Below, piece after piece: positions 1 through 6,236 of a DNA stretch of 19,557 nt. The DNA is from an uncultured Mycoplasmatota bacterium (GTDB lineage: Bacteria; Bacillota_I; Bacilli_A; RF39; UBA660): the NCBI GenBank assembly GCA_947572405.1, contig CANPBV010000016.1, positions 1 through 19,557 on the forward strand, written 5' to 3'. How positions within the stretch are numbered: position 1 is the first letter of the stretch; the number at the start of each line of letters is the position of its first letter. Under the pieces are notes generated by a model. It saw nothing but the letters and a program-made list of their open reading frames with translations. It made no database searches and was not told the origin of the DNA. The translations under genes were made by a program, and so were the position numbers.

Positions 1-132
1 AGAAAAAAGACTGAAGCAAAATTAATTACTTAATTTCGCAACAGCCCCTTTTTTTGATACTCATATGGGTTTGGCTTTTATCCTTTGCATTTTTTATTAT
101 GAGACATGTAATAAAGAGAAAGGAGAGTTGCT

Positions 133-531
133 ATGAAACAAGTATTTCAAATGTTTACAAGTTTTGCAGTTACTTTTTTTACTTATGTATTTGGAAAAAT
201 GGATATGGCACTGATTACTTTATTAGTGGTAATAGGGGTAGACTTAATATCTGGGCTTGCCAAAGCCTATATCATAGGGAACTTGAGTGCTAGTAAAGGG
301 ATGAAAGGATTAGTAAAAAAAATCAGTTACTTATCTATAGTAGCTGTGGCAGTAATTGTAGATCAGCTTTGTAAAAGTGGTGATGTAATTCGAACTTTTG
401 TCATTTACTATTTTGTGATTAACGAGTGTCTTTCTATACTAGAGAATGCAGTTGCAATGAAACTTCCAATTCCTAAAATTTTAGTAGATAAACTTGAGCA
501 GCTAAAACTAGATGTAGATAGTAAAACATAA
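133..531 (+). CDS. Phage-type holin (holin_4_1 / TcdE-like family)
   Basis: Predicted 132-residue membrane protein of the phage holin family whose members form pores in the cytoplasmic membrane and release an endolysin or toxin. Hydrophobic segments cover about residues 8-20, 26-48, 64-80 and 86-96. Family-like motifs are a VDLISGLAKA stretch after the second segment (36-45), a basic SxSKGMKGLVKK loop (52-63) and a C-terminal block with NECLSILENA (97-106) followed by PIP. The start ATG has an AAAGGAG-type ribosome binding site about 7 bases upstream. Length is typical of the family. No endolysin gene follows: two terminators close the transcript directly after the stop. It is probably a prophage remnant, or the gene ends a phage-like module lying left of the window. 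Family assignment is from motif recall. Confidence 0.85.
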   Translation: MKQVFQMFTSFAVTFFTYVFGKMDMALITLLVVIGVDLISGLAKAYIIGNLSASKGMKGLVKKISYLSIVAVAVIVDQLCKSGDVIRTFVIYYFVINECLSILENAVAMKLPIPKILVDKLEQLKLDVDSKT

Positions 532-543
532 TATTTAAAATAG

Positions 544-576
544 AAATAAAGTGCTAAATTTGTGCACTTTATTTTT
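544..576 (+). terminator. Rho-independent terminator after the holin gene
   Basis: An 11-bp perfect stem (544-554 with 564-574) has a 9-nt loop and runs into a T-tract ending at 577. The stem core is AAAGTGC/GCACTTT. It lies 12 bases after the holin stop codon, and the A-rich left arm could let it work in both directions. Confidence 0.85.
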
Positions 577-578
577 TG

Positions 579-595
579 AAAAGTTGCGACTTTTT
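579..595 (+). terminator. Second, tandem terminator-like hairpin
   Basis: AAAAGT (579-584) pairs with ACTTTT (589-594) around a TGCG loop and is followed by a further T. It sits directly behind the first terminator and would act as a backup. The stem is short and AT-rich, so it is weaker than the first. Confidence 0.5.
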
Positions 596-598
596 GAT

Positions 599-627
599 TA
601 AATATCTTTATTTTATAGAGATATTTA
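599..627. repeat. Perfect 9-bp inverted repeat
   Basis: TAAATATCT (599-607) and AGATATTTA (619-627) are exact inverted copies separated by 11 AT-rich bases. It lies in the 214-nt non-coding stretch between the holin stop and the start of the structured RNA region, which otherwise holds the two terminators and a promoter. It could be a protein-binding site or a hairpin; no function can be assigned. Confidence 0.45.
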
Positions 628-733
628 GCATTTTAGTAATATTTAACTATTAATTTACTACTTAATAAATTTGATTGATTATTAAAAAAGTATATGAATC
701 TAAAGATGCAACCTATAAATAGTAAGAGAAATA

Positions 734-742
734 TGCTATAAT
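734..742 (+). promoter_or_regulatory. Extended -10 promoter of the structured RNA/Ppx-like transcript
   Basis: TGCTATAAT at 734-742 matches the extended -10 form TGnTATAAT. No good -35 hexamer is present at the right distance, as is usual for extended -10 promoters. Transcription would start near 749-750, at the G-rich stretch that opens the structured region. Confidence 0.6.
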
Positions 743-749
743 AATTATA

Positions 750-1115
750 TTAGGAGGGGAGTGTCAGTTCGGCGTATGTAATATAATTGGCGGAAAGCCA
801 GTCTGATAATTCCTAGCAAGGAGCCAGGAGAGCCGAAATTGTAAGATTAGGTTAAGCATAGGAAAACAAGAATTTGGGCCGTAACGTGAGGGTGTGAAGT
901 TATTGAGCCTCGTAAAAGTATATATCAGTAGCTACGGATGTTGTCACTCCAATAGTAAGCAATATCGATAATATCGTTGTGGTGTTGGATATATAAGATT
1001 ATTTGAAGAGTCTATTGCCTTAGTAGGGCGAGATGGGTTCTGTGAGAGGAGATGGACAATCCCCTCATTAAGGAGAAAGAGAGGTACTGTCGAGACTTGT
1101 CTACTCGACAACAAT
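750..1115 (+). ncRNA. Structured non-coding leader RNA of unknown class
   Basis: No credible gene lies in this stretch, yet it is clearly unlike the rest of the window: 153 of the 360 bases from 751 to 1110 are G or C (42%), against roughly 25-33% around it. Local helices can be read directly. TTCGGC (768-773) pairs with GCCGAA (832-837), enclosing TGGC/GCCA (788-791/797-800) and TCCT/AGGA (811-814/819-822). CCGTA (879-883) pairs with TACGG (933-937), enclosing GAGG/CCTC. CGAT/ATCG pairs at 966-976, and TGTCGAG/CTCGACA at 1088-1110. GAGGGGA (754-760) can pair with TCCCCTC (1060-1066) and close the whole domain. It may be a cis-regulatory leader of the Ppx/GppA-like gene, an RNA partner of that protein, or the 5' part of a group II-intron-like element. 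The last idea rests only on a loose resemblance: no reverse transcriptase or domain V is seen. Confidence 0.6.
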
Positions 1116-1118
1116 ATG
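1076..1118 (+). promoter_or_regulatory. Hairpin-bridged ribosome binding site
   Basis: The bases just before ATG 1116 contain no Shine-Dalgarno sequence. The nearest purine-rich candidate is AAAGAGAGG at 1076-1084, too far away in linear sequence. Between them a 7-bp hairpin (1088-1094 with 1104-1110, 9-nt loop) would fold out and leave only 8 unpaired bases (1085-1087 and 1111-1115) between the site and the start codon, a near-ideal spacing. Translation may therefore depend on this fold. This is inference from pairing alone. Confidence 0.5.
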
Positions 1119-2012
1119 AATGAAAAATATGGAATCATAGAAATAGGTAGTAATAATACAAAAACCCATATTTATGAAAATAATAAAGTTATATATGATA
1201 AAACAGCAACTATTGAATTTAAGAAAAATTATAAAAATAATGGCTCAGTAAGTGCTACTGATTTGGAAAAGTTATATGTGGAAATAAGTAAGGCTTTAGA
1301 ATATACAGAGAATGTCCATATATATGGATGTAGTATATTTCGAAATATAAATGATATGGAGTTAAAACAAATTAATGGTACTTTAAAGGATAAATTTAAT
1401 TTAATAATAGAAGTAGTATCGCAAGAGGATGAAGCAATTCTTACAGCCAAGGGATGTTATCAAAATATTAATTATGATGGTCCGATATGTATCTTCATTG
1501 GTGGAGGGGGTTCTATTGAATTAATATTTGTTAAAAATAAAAAAATATTTGGACGTAAATTTTATAACTTTGGAGTTGTAGACATTACAAACCAATATCC
1601 AGAATTAAAAGAAGATATTCCAAGAGTTACTTTTGATGAGGTTACAAAATATGTTAATTCCCTAATTGGAGATTTAGAATATAAGGCTACTGTTATAGTA
1701 CTTTCTGGGGGAGATCATTTATATTGGTTTAATAATGCTTTATATAATATGGAAAATAACACCTTATATGAAAATGATAGGCAAAAATATATGATTAAAA
1801 CAGAAAAAATAGATATGTATGACCATGATATGATGGTTAATTCATTAGATGCTATAAGAAATAGAAGCAATAATCCAACTTGGTTTGATGGTTCAAGAGC
1901 AATGAGAATAATAGCCAACATAATTACTCATAAAATTGGAGCTGATGTAGTTATTCCTACAAATATTAATATGGAAGATGGTCTAAGAGGGAAAATTAAA
2001 TATATAAAATAA
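1116..2012 (+). CDS. Ppx/GppA-family phosphatase-like protein (single ASKHA domain)
   Basis: A 298-residue protein resembling the catalytic domain of exopolyphosphatase/guanosine pentaphosphatase (actin/Hsp70-like ASKHA fold). Visible motifs in order are a phosphate-1 loop EIGSNNTK (9-16), SQEDEA (102-107) at the place of the family's catalytic-glutamate EEA motif, a phosphate-2 loop IGGGGSIEL (128-136), SGGD (197-200), and a C-terminal NMEDGLRGK (285-293) resembling the family's GLREG end. There is no C-terminal HD domain. Family members hydrolyse polyphosphate or pppGpp; the substrate here cannot be told. The gene is even more AT-rich than its neighbours, sits alone behind the 365-nt structured leader, and lies between an orphan holin and gatC, which suggests acquisition by transfer. 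Homology is moderately secure; activity and role are unknown. A regulatory or defence role is speculation. Confidence 0.75.
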   Translation: MNEKYGIIEIGSNNTKTHIYENNKVIYDKTATIEFKKNYKNNGSVSATDLEKLYVEISKALEYTENVHIYGCSIFRNINDMELKQINGTLKDKFNLIIEVVSQEDEAILTAKGCYQNINYDGPICIFIGGGGSIELIFVKNKKIFGRKFYNFGVVDITNQYPELKEDIPRVTFDEVTKYVNSLIGDLEYKATVIVLSGGDHLYWFNNALYNMENNTLYENDRQKYMIKTEKIDMYDHDMMVNSLDAIRNRSNNPTWFDGSRAMRIIANIITHKIGADVVIPTNINMEDGLRGKIKYIK

Positions 2013-2050
2013 GAATTACTAACATTATTTGCTACATAATAAGCGCAATA

Positions 2051-2064
2051 CTAATTTAAATTAG
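2051..2064. repeat. 14-base perfect palindrome after the Ppx-like gene
   Basis: CTAATTTAAATTAG is its own reverse complement and is followed by GTTTTA. It may be a weak terminator for the Ppx-like gene or a dimer-binding operator. It is AT-only except for its end bases, so it would be a weak hairpin. Confidence 0.35.
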
Positions 2065-2094
2065 GTTTTATATTGATTAAATAAGGGAATATTG

Positions 2095-2185
2095 AAAGTT
2101 GTAATTATCACATATTGAAATATAAATAGAAGTGTGTGACCAACAAACAACAACCACAAGAAAGTTGTAATCAAAACATATTGAA
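2095..2185 (+). repeat. Imperfect 25-bp direct repeat, two copies 66 bp apart
   Basis: Copies lie at 2095-2119 and 2161-2185. They share the first 11 bases (AAAGTTGTAAT) and the last 10 (ACATATTGAA) and differ at 3 of 25 positions in between. The first copy carries the TTGTAA -35 element of the candidate small-RNA promoter; the second has no -10 at the right distance. The 66-bp period is like a CRISPR unit, but there are only two copies, no cas gene and no dyad in the repeat. Confidence 0.55.
2099..2126 (+). promoter_or_regulatory. Candidate promoter of a small RNA
   Basis: TTGTAA (2099-2104) and TATAAA (2121-2126) are separated by 16 bases, a plausible sigma-A promoter that would start transcription near 2133. 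In DNA this AT-rich, such matches arise by chance, so the main support is the terminator-ended, hairpin-rich stretch downstream. Confidence 0.4.
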
Positions 2186-2276
2186 TTGCCCATTATGGTG
2201 AAGACTTTAGTGATTGCGCCACTAATCTTGCTCGTGAAACTATGTTTCAGTACTATGACATTTCATAGTATTTTTT
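2133..2276 (+). ncRNA. Candidate small RNA with three 3' stem-loops
   Basis: No protein of note is encoded here. The 3' part carries three successive hairpins. The first has AAGA (2201-2204) plus TTAGTG (2207-2212) pairing with CACTAATCTT (2220-2229) around a 7-nt loop and a 2-nt bulge. The second is GAAAC/GTTTC (2236-2248). The third is a perfect 8-bp terminator stem ending in six Ts. With the promoter at 2099-2126 the transcript would be about 143 nt. The 5' part (AACAAACAACAACC) looks unstructured. It matches no RNA family I recognise. It could instead be the 3' untranslated end of the Ppx-like message. Confidence 0.4.
2251..2276 (+). terminator. Strong Rho-independent terminator
   Basis: TACTATGA (2251-2258) and TCATAGTA (2263-2270) form a perfect 8-bp stem with a CATT loop, directly followed by TTTTTT. 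It closes the accessory region before gatC. Confidence 0.85.
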
Positions 2277-2501
2277 GATACTCTAAAAATTTCCAAATTT
2301 TTACTACTTTTGAAAGTGAAAATATAAAAAATTATAACAATTTATGCAAATATTTTTTGGAAACAAAAATATTCGTAAACTTCCATAAATAAAAGTTAAA
2401 AAGTATTTAAAAACTTATGAATAGATACTCACAAAAATACAATATTTTTAGAAAGAATTTTGCAAATTTAACAACAAATCATAGAATGTCTTGTAAATAT
2501 T
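2277..2501. other. AT-rich intergenic stretch, no gene seen
   Basis: These 225 bases before the gatC promoter hold no convincing coding sequence. Three AT-only inverted repeats can be read: AAAAATTT/AAATTTTT (2285-2302), a 9-bp stem AATATTTTT/AAAAATATT (2349-2373, loop TGGAAAC) and a 7-bp stem AAAAATA/TATTTTT (2433-2449). None is followed by a T-tract long enough to call a terminator. Confidence 0.5.
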
Positions 2502-2530
2502 TTGTAAATAATTATAAAAAATGATATAAT
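2502..2530 (+). promoter_or_regulatory. Promoter of the gatCAB operon
   Basis: TTGTAA (2502-2507), a 17-base spacer and a perfect TATAAT (2525-2530). The start site would be near 2537, giving a leader of about 22 bases that carries the AAGGAGGAG ribosome binding site (2546-2554) of gatC. Confidence 0.75.
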
Positions 2531-2558
2531 AGAAATTGTGAAATAAAGGAGGAGAATT

Positions 2559-2852
2559 ATGCAAGGATTAACGCGTGATGAAGTTGAACATGTAGCAGAC
2601 TTGGCGAATCTTGTTTTAACCGAAGAAGAAAAACAAAAATTCTCTCGTCAATTAAGTGATATATTAGCAGATATTGAAAAAATTGGCGCTGCCGACATAG
2701 AAGAAAGTAAAATTTTAATCGCTCCAACAGAGAATCATGATTTATATCATGACGATGAAACTGTAGAAAGCTTAAAAAATGAAGAAATAGAAAAGAATGC
2801 AAACAAAACAAGTGGAGATTATATTTCTGTATCAAAGGCATTAGATGACTAA
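2559..2852 (+). CDS. gatC: Asp/Glu-tRNA amidotransferase subunit C
   Basis: A 97-residue subunit of the GatCAB amidotransferase, which converts Glu-tRNA(Gln) to Gln-tRNA(Gln) and/or Asp-tRNA(Asn) to Asn-tRNA(Asn). GatC wraps around GatA and stabilises the GatA-GatB complex. The family pattern is clear: an N-terminal TRDEVEHVADLANL helix (5-18), a central KFSRQLSDILADIEKI helix (27-42), an extended acidic linker and a C-terminal GDYISVSKAL segment (86-95) corresponding to the usual GDYFxVPxVL. Length is normal. A very good AAGGAGGAG site precedes the ATG. The end overlaps the start of gatA by 8 bases, so translation is probably coupled. Confidence 0.95.
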   Translation: MQGLTRDEVEHVADLANLVLTEEEKQKFSRQLSDILADIEKIGAADIEESKILIAPTENHDLYHDDETVESLKNEEIEKNANKTSGDYISVSKALDD

Positions 2853-4296
2853 TTATTTATCATTATCTTTAAATGAAATTCATTTAAAACTAGTAAATAA
2901 AGAAATAAAGCCACTTGATTTGGTATTAGAAGCATTCGATAAAATTGAAAAAAATGAAAAATTAAATGCATTTATAACACTTAATAAAGAAAGTGCAATA
3001 GAAGAAGCTAAAAAATTAGAAAAATTGGAAGTAGATGGTCTTTTATTTGGAATACCAATTGCCCTAAAAGATAATATTGTCACCAAGAACTTAAAAACGA
3101 CTTGTGCTTCCCATATGTTAGAGAATTTTGATCCAATTTATGATGCCACTGTTGTAGAAAAAATAAAAGCGAATCATATGATTATCATTGGAAAAACGAA
3201 TATGGATGAATTTGCCATGGGGTCAACAGGAGAAACTAGCTATTTTGGAAATATTTTAAATCCGTGGAATTTAAAAAGAGTTCCAGGCGGAAGCAGTAGT
3301 GGCAGTGCAGTAGCAGTAAGTGCTGGAATCACTCCATTTGCGCTTGGATCTGATACTGGTGGTAGCATTAGACAGCCATCCAGTTTTTGTGGTGTTGTGG
3401 GAATGAAACCGACTTATGGAAGAGTGTCTAGATATGGACTCGTTGCTTTTGCCTCCTCTTTAGACCATATCGGCCCAATTACAAGAACCGTATATGAAAA
3501 CGCTTTACTTTTAGAAGCAATTAGTGGAGAAGACTGTAATGACTTAACTTCTTCGAGTAAACCAGTACCACATTATACAGAATATTTAAATCAAGAAATA
3601 AGAGGACTTAAAATAGGTGTTCCAAACTATTATATGAGTGATGTGATTCAGGAAGAAGTTCGAAATAAAATGAAAGAAATCATTACATTATTGGAAAACC
3701 TAGGATGTAAGATTGATTTTATTGATATTGATTATTTAGAGTATGCAATTCCACTATATCAAGTAATTGCTTTGGCAGAAGCGAGTAGCAACTTAGCTCG
3801 TTACGATGGAATCAAGTTTGGTCATGCTACAAATTCCTATCAATCCTTAGAGGAATTTTATAAAAAAACTCGTAGTGAAGGATTTGGCGATGAAGTTAAG
3901 AGAAGACTCATGATAGGATCTTATGTATTGAGCGGAAAAAATGCAAATATTTATTATGAAAAAGCATTGAAAATAAGAAGAAAAATGGTAGATAGTTTTA
4001 AGGAAGCATTCACCAAATATGATTTGTTAATTGGTCCTACAAACACTGATGTAGCTTATTTATTAGGAGCAAAGCAAGATGATGCTTTAAAAAGCTTTTA
4101 TGATGATTTATTAACCATTCCTTTAAATATGGCAGGATTACCAGCTTTATCACTTCCAGTTGGATTCAATCATGACCATATGCCAATTGGAATGCAGATT
4201 ATTGGAAATTATTTTAAAGAAGAAACCATTTATACGTTGGCGTCTGTACTAGAAAAAACTTTGAATCTAGATTTGGAGAGTGGGAAAGAATGTTAA
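2845..4296 (+). CDS. gatA: Glu-tRNA(Gln)/Asp-tRNA(Asn) amidotransferase subunit A
   Basis: A 483-residue amidase-signature enzyme. It hydrolyses glutamine and passes ammonia to GatB. The Ser-cisSer-Lys triad is intact: Lys75 in ALKDN, Ser150 in the GGSSSGS loop (148-154) and the nucleophile Ser174 in DTGGSIRQP (170-178). The flanking FCGVVGMKPTYGRVSRYG stretch (181-198) is also typical of GatA. Length is as expected. The start ATG lies inside the end of gatC, and the 3' end overlaps gatB by 7 bases. Having the complex implies that Gln-tRNA and/or Asn-tRNA is made indirectly; no GlnRS or AsnRS gene is in the window to test this. Confidence 0.97.
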   Translation: MTNYLSLSLNEIHLKLVNKEIKPLDLVLEAFDKIEKNEKLNAFITLNKESAIEEAKKLEKLEVDGLLFGIPIALKDNIVTKNLKTTCASHMLENFDPIYDATVVEKIKANHMIIIGKTNMDEFAMGSTGETSYFGNILNPWNLKRVPGGSSSGSAVAVSAGITPFALGSDTGGSIRQPSSFCGVVGMKPTYGRVSRYGLVAFASSLDHIGPITRTVYENALLLEAISGEDCNDLTSSSKPVPHYTEYLNQEIRGLKIGVPNYYMSDVIQEEVRNKMKEIITLLENLGCKIDFIDIDYLEYAIPLYQVIALAEASSNLARYDGIKFGHATNSYQSLEEFYKKTRSEGFGDEVKRRLMIGSYVLSGKNANIYYEKALKIRRKMVDSFKEAFTKYDLLIGPTNTDVAYLLGAKQDDALKSFYDDLLTIPLNMAGLPALSLPVGFNHDHMPIGMQIIGNYFKEETIYTLASVLEKTLNLDLESGKEC

Positions 4297-5705
4297 TACC
4301 AACAGTTGGAATAGAAATTCATGTAGAATTAAAAAGTAGGGGAAAAGTATTTTCAAAAGGAAAAAATCAATTTAATACACATCCAAACACGAACGTAACT
4401 GTCCTTGATTTAGGTTACCCAGGAACACTGCCACAACTCAATAAAGAAGTTGTTAATATGGGAATCGCAGCTTCTTTGGCCTTTCATGCAGAAATTGCCA
4501 AGGAAATGCATTTTGATAGGAAAAATTATTTTTATCCAGATCTTCCGAAAGGATATCAAATTACACAACAAAAAACACCAATTGGCAGAAATGGATATAT
4601 AGAAATTGAAAAAAATGGAATCAAAAAACAAATTCGTATAGAGCGTTTGCATATAGAAGAAGACACTTGTAAAAGTATTCATACAGAACATGCAACGTTA
4701 TTAAATTTTAATAGAGCAGGAGTTCCGTTAATTGAAATTGTAAGTCATCCTGATATAGAAAGTGCAGAAGAAGCCGTTTTATATGTTGAAAAATTAAGAG
4801 AAACCTTATTATATTTGGGAATTAGTGATGTGAAAATAGAAGAAGGAAGTATGCGTTGTGATGTCAATGTATCTTTGCATGAAAAAGGAAAACCACTTGG
4901 AACAAAAGTAGAAATCAAAAATATTGGCTCTATTAGTAATGTTGGAGTAGCTATTGATTATGAAATCAAAAGACAGACAGAGATATTAGAAAATAATGAC
5001 AAAATAATAGAAGAAACGAGACGTTTTGATGATAAAACAATGACAACAATTACAATGAGAACAAAAGAAACAGGAAATGACTATCGTTATTTTCCTGAGC
5101 CAGATATTCCTTATATTCATGTCAGTGAAGAATGGATACAAGAAGTAGAATCTAAAATGCCAATTATGCCTGAAGTATTAAGAAAGACATATCAAAACTT
5201 AGGAGTAAATGAAAAAAATGTTAATGCCATTGTAACGAATAAAAAAATGTGTGATTTTTATGAAGTTATGCGGAAAAATATGAATCCGATTATTTTATCC
5301 AATTTGTTAACAGGTGATATGATTGGTTTTATGAATAAAAATTCTTTAGAATTTGAAGACATCAAATTGGATGAAAATAATTTGAAAGCTTTTATAGAAG
5401 CATTAGAAAAAAATGAAATTTCATCAAAACAAGGAAAAGAAATTTTGCCAATATTGATAACAGAGGGTGGGGATTATGCAAGTCTTGTAAAGAAACTTGG
5501 AATGAAACAAATTAGTGATACCAATTTTTTATTAGAGCTTGTTCATCGTGTCATTGATGAAAATCCAGAATCAGTTATTGATTTCAAAGCGGGAAAAGAT
5601 AGAGCCACAAAATATTTAATGGGCCAAATTATGAAGGCCTCTAAAGGACAAGCGAATCCTGCTTTGGTTAACAAACTATTAATAGAAGTTTTAAAAAATT
5701 TATAA
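4290..5705 (+). CDS. gatB: Glu-tRNA(Gln)/Asp-tRNA(Asn) amidotransferase subunit B
   Basis: A 471-residue tRNA-binding and kinase/transamidase subunit. It activates the misacylated Glu or Asp by phosphorylation and receives ammonia from GatA. The N-terminal cradle shows VGIEIHVEL (6-14), PNTNVTVLDLGYPGTLPQLN (32-51), FDRKNYFYPDLPKGYQI (75-91) and further on EEGSMRCDVNVSL. The C-terminal YqeY-like tail ends in KASKGQANPALVNKLL. The cradle loop lacks the Cys pair found in some GatB proteins, as I recall for other Gram-positive versions. It starts 7 bases inside gatA, with GGGAAAG as a weak binding site, so coupling is likely. No terminator follows; a new promoter starts 2 bases after the stop. 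Confidence 0.97.
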   Translation: MLIPTVGIEIHVELKSRGKVFSKGKNQFNTHPNTNVTVLDLGYPGTLPQLNKEVVNMGIAASLAFHAEIAKEMHFDRKNYFYPDLPKGYQITQQKTPIGRNGYIEIEKNGIKKQIRIERLHIEEDTCKSIHTEHATLLNFNRAGVPLIEIVSHPDIESAEEAVLYVEKLRETLLYLGISDVKIEEGSMRCDVNVSLHEKGKPLGTKVEIKNIGSISNVGVAIDYEIKRQTEILENNDKIIEETRRFDDKTMTTITMRTKETGNDYRYFPEPDIPYIHVSEEWIQEVESKMPIMPEVLRKTYQNLGVNEKNVNAIVTNKKMCDFYEVMRKNMNPIILSNLLTGDMIGFMNKNSLEFEDIKLDENNLKAFIEALEKNEISSKQGKEILPILITEGGDYASLVKKLGMKQISDTNFLLELVHRVIDENPESVIDFKAGKDRATKYLMGQIMKASKGQANPALVNKLLIEVLKNL

Positions 5706-5706
5706 T

Positions 5707-5735
5707 TTGCGAGAAAAAAAGAAATATAGTATAAT
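5707..5735 (+). promoter_or_regulatory. Promoter of the sensor/YihY operon
   Basis: TTGCGA (5707-5712), a 17-base spacer and TATAAT (5730-5735). It begins directly after the gatB stop. The same TTGCGA-17-TATAAT arrangement recurs before the YfhO-family gene at 10411. The predicted leader is about 17 bases and holds AAAGGGGTGAT (5745-5754). Confidence 0.75.
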
Positions 5736-5758
5736 GAGAATACAAAAGGGGTGATAAA

Positions 5759-6217
5759 ATGGCATCTGTTTTGAAGTTTTTAAAACGTCATATTATAGCA
5801 GTCATTGTAATTATAATTTTATTAATTCTTGGAATTGCGCTTTTCATTTTTGCCCGTCAAATTTTAGGATCGGGAAATGAAGGGACAATCTACGGAAATA
5901 GATTAGATGGAATTGAAAAAGTTGGGTTGAAACAGGAAACCTTAGATAAGATAAATACTGAGATGAAAAAAAATGAGTTTGTTAAACAAGTAACTTATCG
6001 TATTGAAGGTAGAACCATCAATTTTACAGTTGATGTAGCTCCAAATACAAGTGTAGAAAACTCTAAAAAATTGTCAGATCCATTTATTGCAATTTTAAAT
6101 AATGAAGAAAAAGCTTTTTATGACATTCAAATTTTTGTAACATGTAATGAGACAGAAAGTGAAGGATATCCAATGAATGGATATAAACATAGAACGAGTT
6201 CTGAATTTGTATGGTAA
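5759..6217 (+). CDS. Small membrane-anchored protein of unknown function
   Basis: I do not recognise this 152-residue protein. It has a short basic N-terminus (KFLKRH, 6-11) and one strongly hydrophobic segment at about 12-33, so it is probably anchored with the rest outside the membrane. The outer part is polar with a GNRLDGIEKVGL stretch (46-57), alternating beta-like segments (QVTYRIEGRTINFTVDV, 77-93) and a late FYDIQIFVTCN strand (120-130). That arrangement of strands with a central helix suggests a small alpha/beta domain. A single Cys (129) rules out an internal disulfide. It is first in an operon with the sensor gene 19 bases downstream and the YihY-type gene, so an envelope role linked to them is likely. 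The start is supported by AAAGGGGTGAT. Confidence 0.8.
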   Translation: MASVLKFLKRHIIAVIVIIILLILGIALFIFARQILGSGNEGTIYGNRLDGIEKVGLKQETLDKINTEMKKNEFVKQVTYRIEGRTINFTVDVAPNTSVENSKKLSDPFIAILNNEEKAFYDIQIFVTCNETESEGYPMNGYKHRTSSEFVW

Positions 6218-6236
6218 GGGCTAAGCGGAGGTTTTT

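Noticed and set aside
54..293. Reading frame starting with TTG that overlaps the holin gene
   Set aside because: It has no good ribosome binding site and most of it lies in another frame of the well-supported holin gene.
822..831. AGCCAGGAGA resembles the start of the cobalamin riboswitch B12 box
   Set aside because: The following bases do not complete the box and the other conserved cobalamin elements (for example the CCCGCAACTGT-like segment) are missing.
761..1115. Complete group II intron
   Set aside because: GTGTCAG is only loosely like a group II 5' end. I find no reverse transcriptase and no domain V hairpin up to 2560. Kept only as an alternative for the RNA block.
944..1138. Minus-strand 64-codon frame inside the structured RNA
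   Set aside because: No homology I recognise; it lies within the hairpin-rich block and overlaps the start of the Ppx-like gene.
2095..2185. CRISPR array (two repeats with a 66-bp period)
   Set aside because: Only two copies with 3 mismatches, no dyad, no further units, no cas genes and no anti-repeat.
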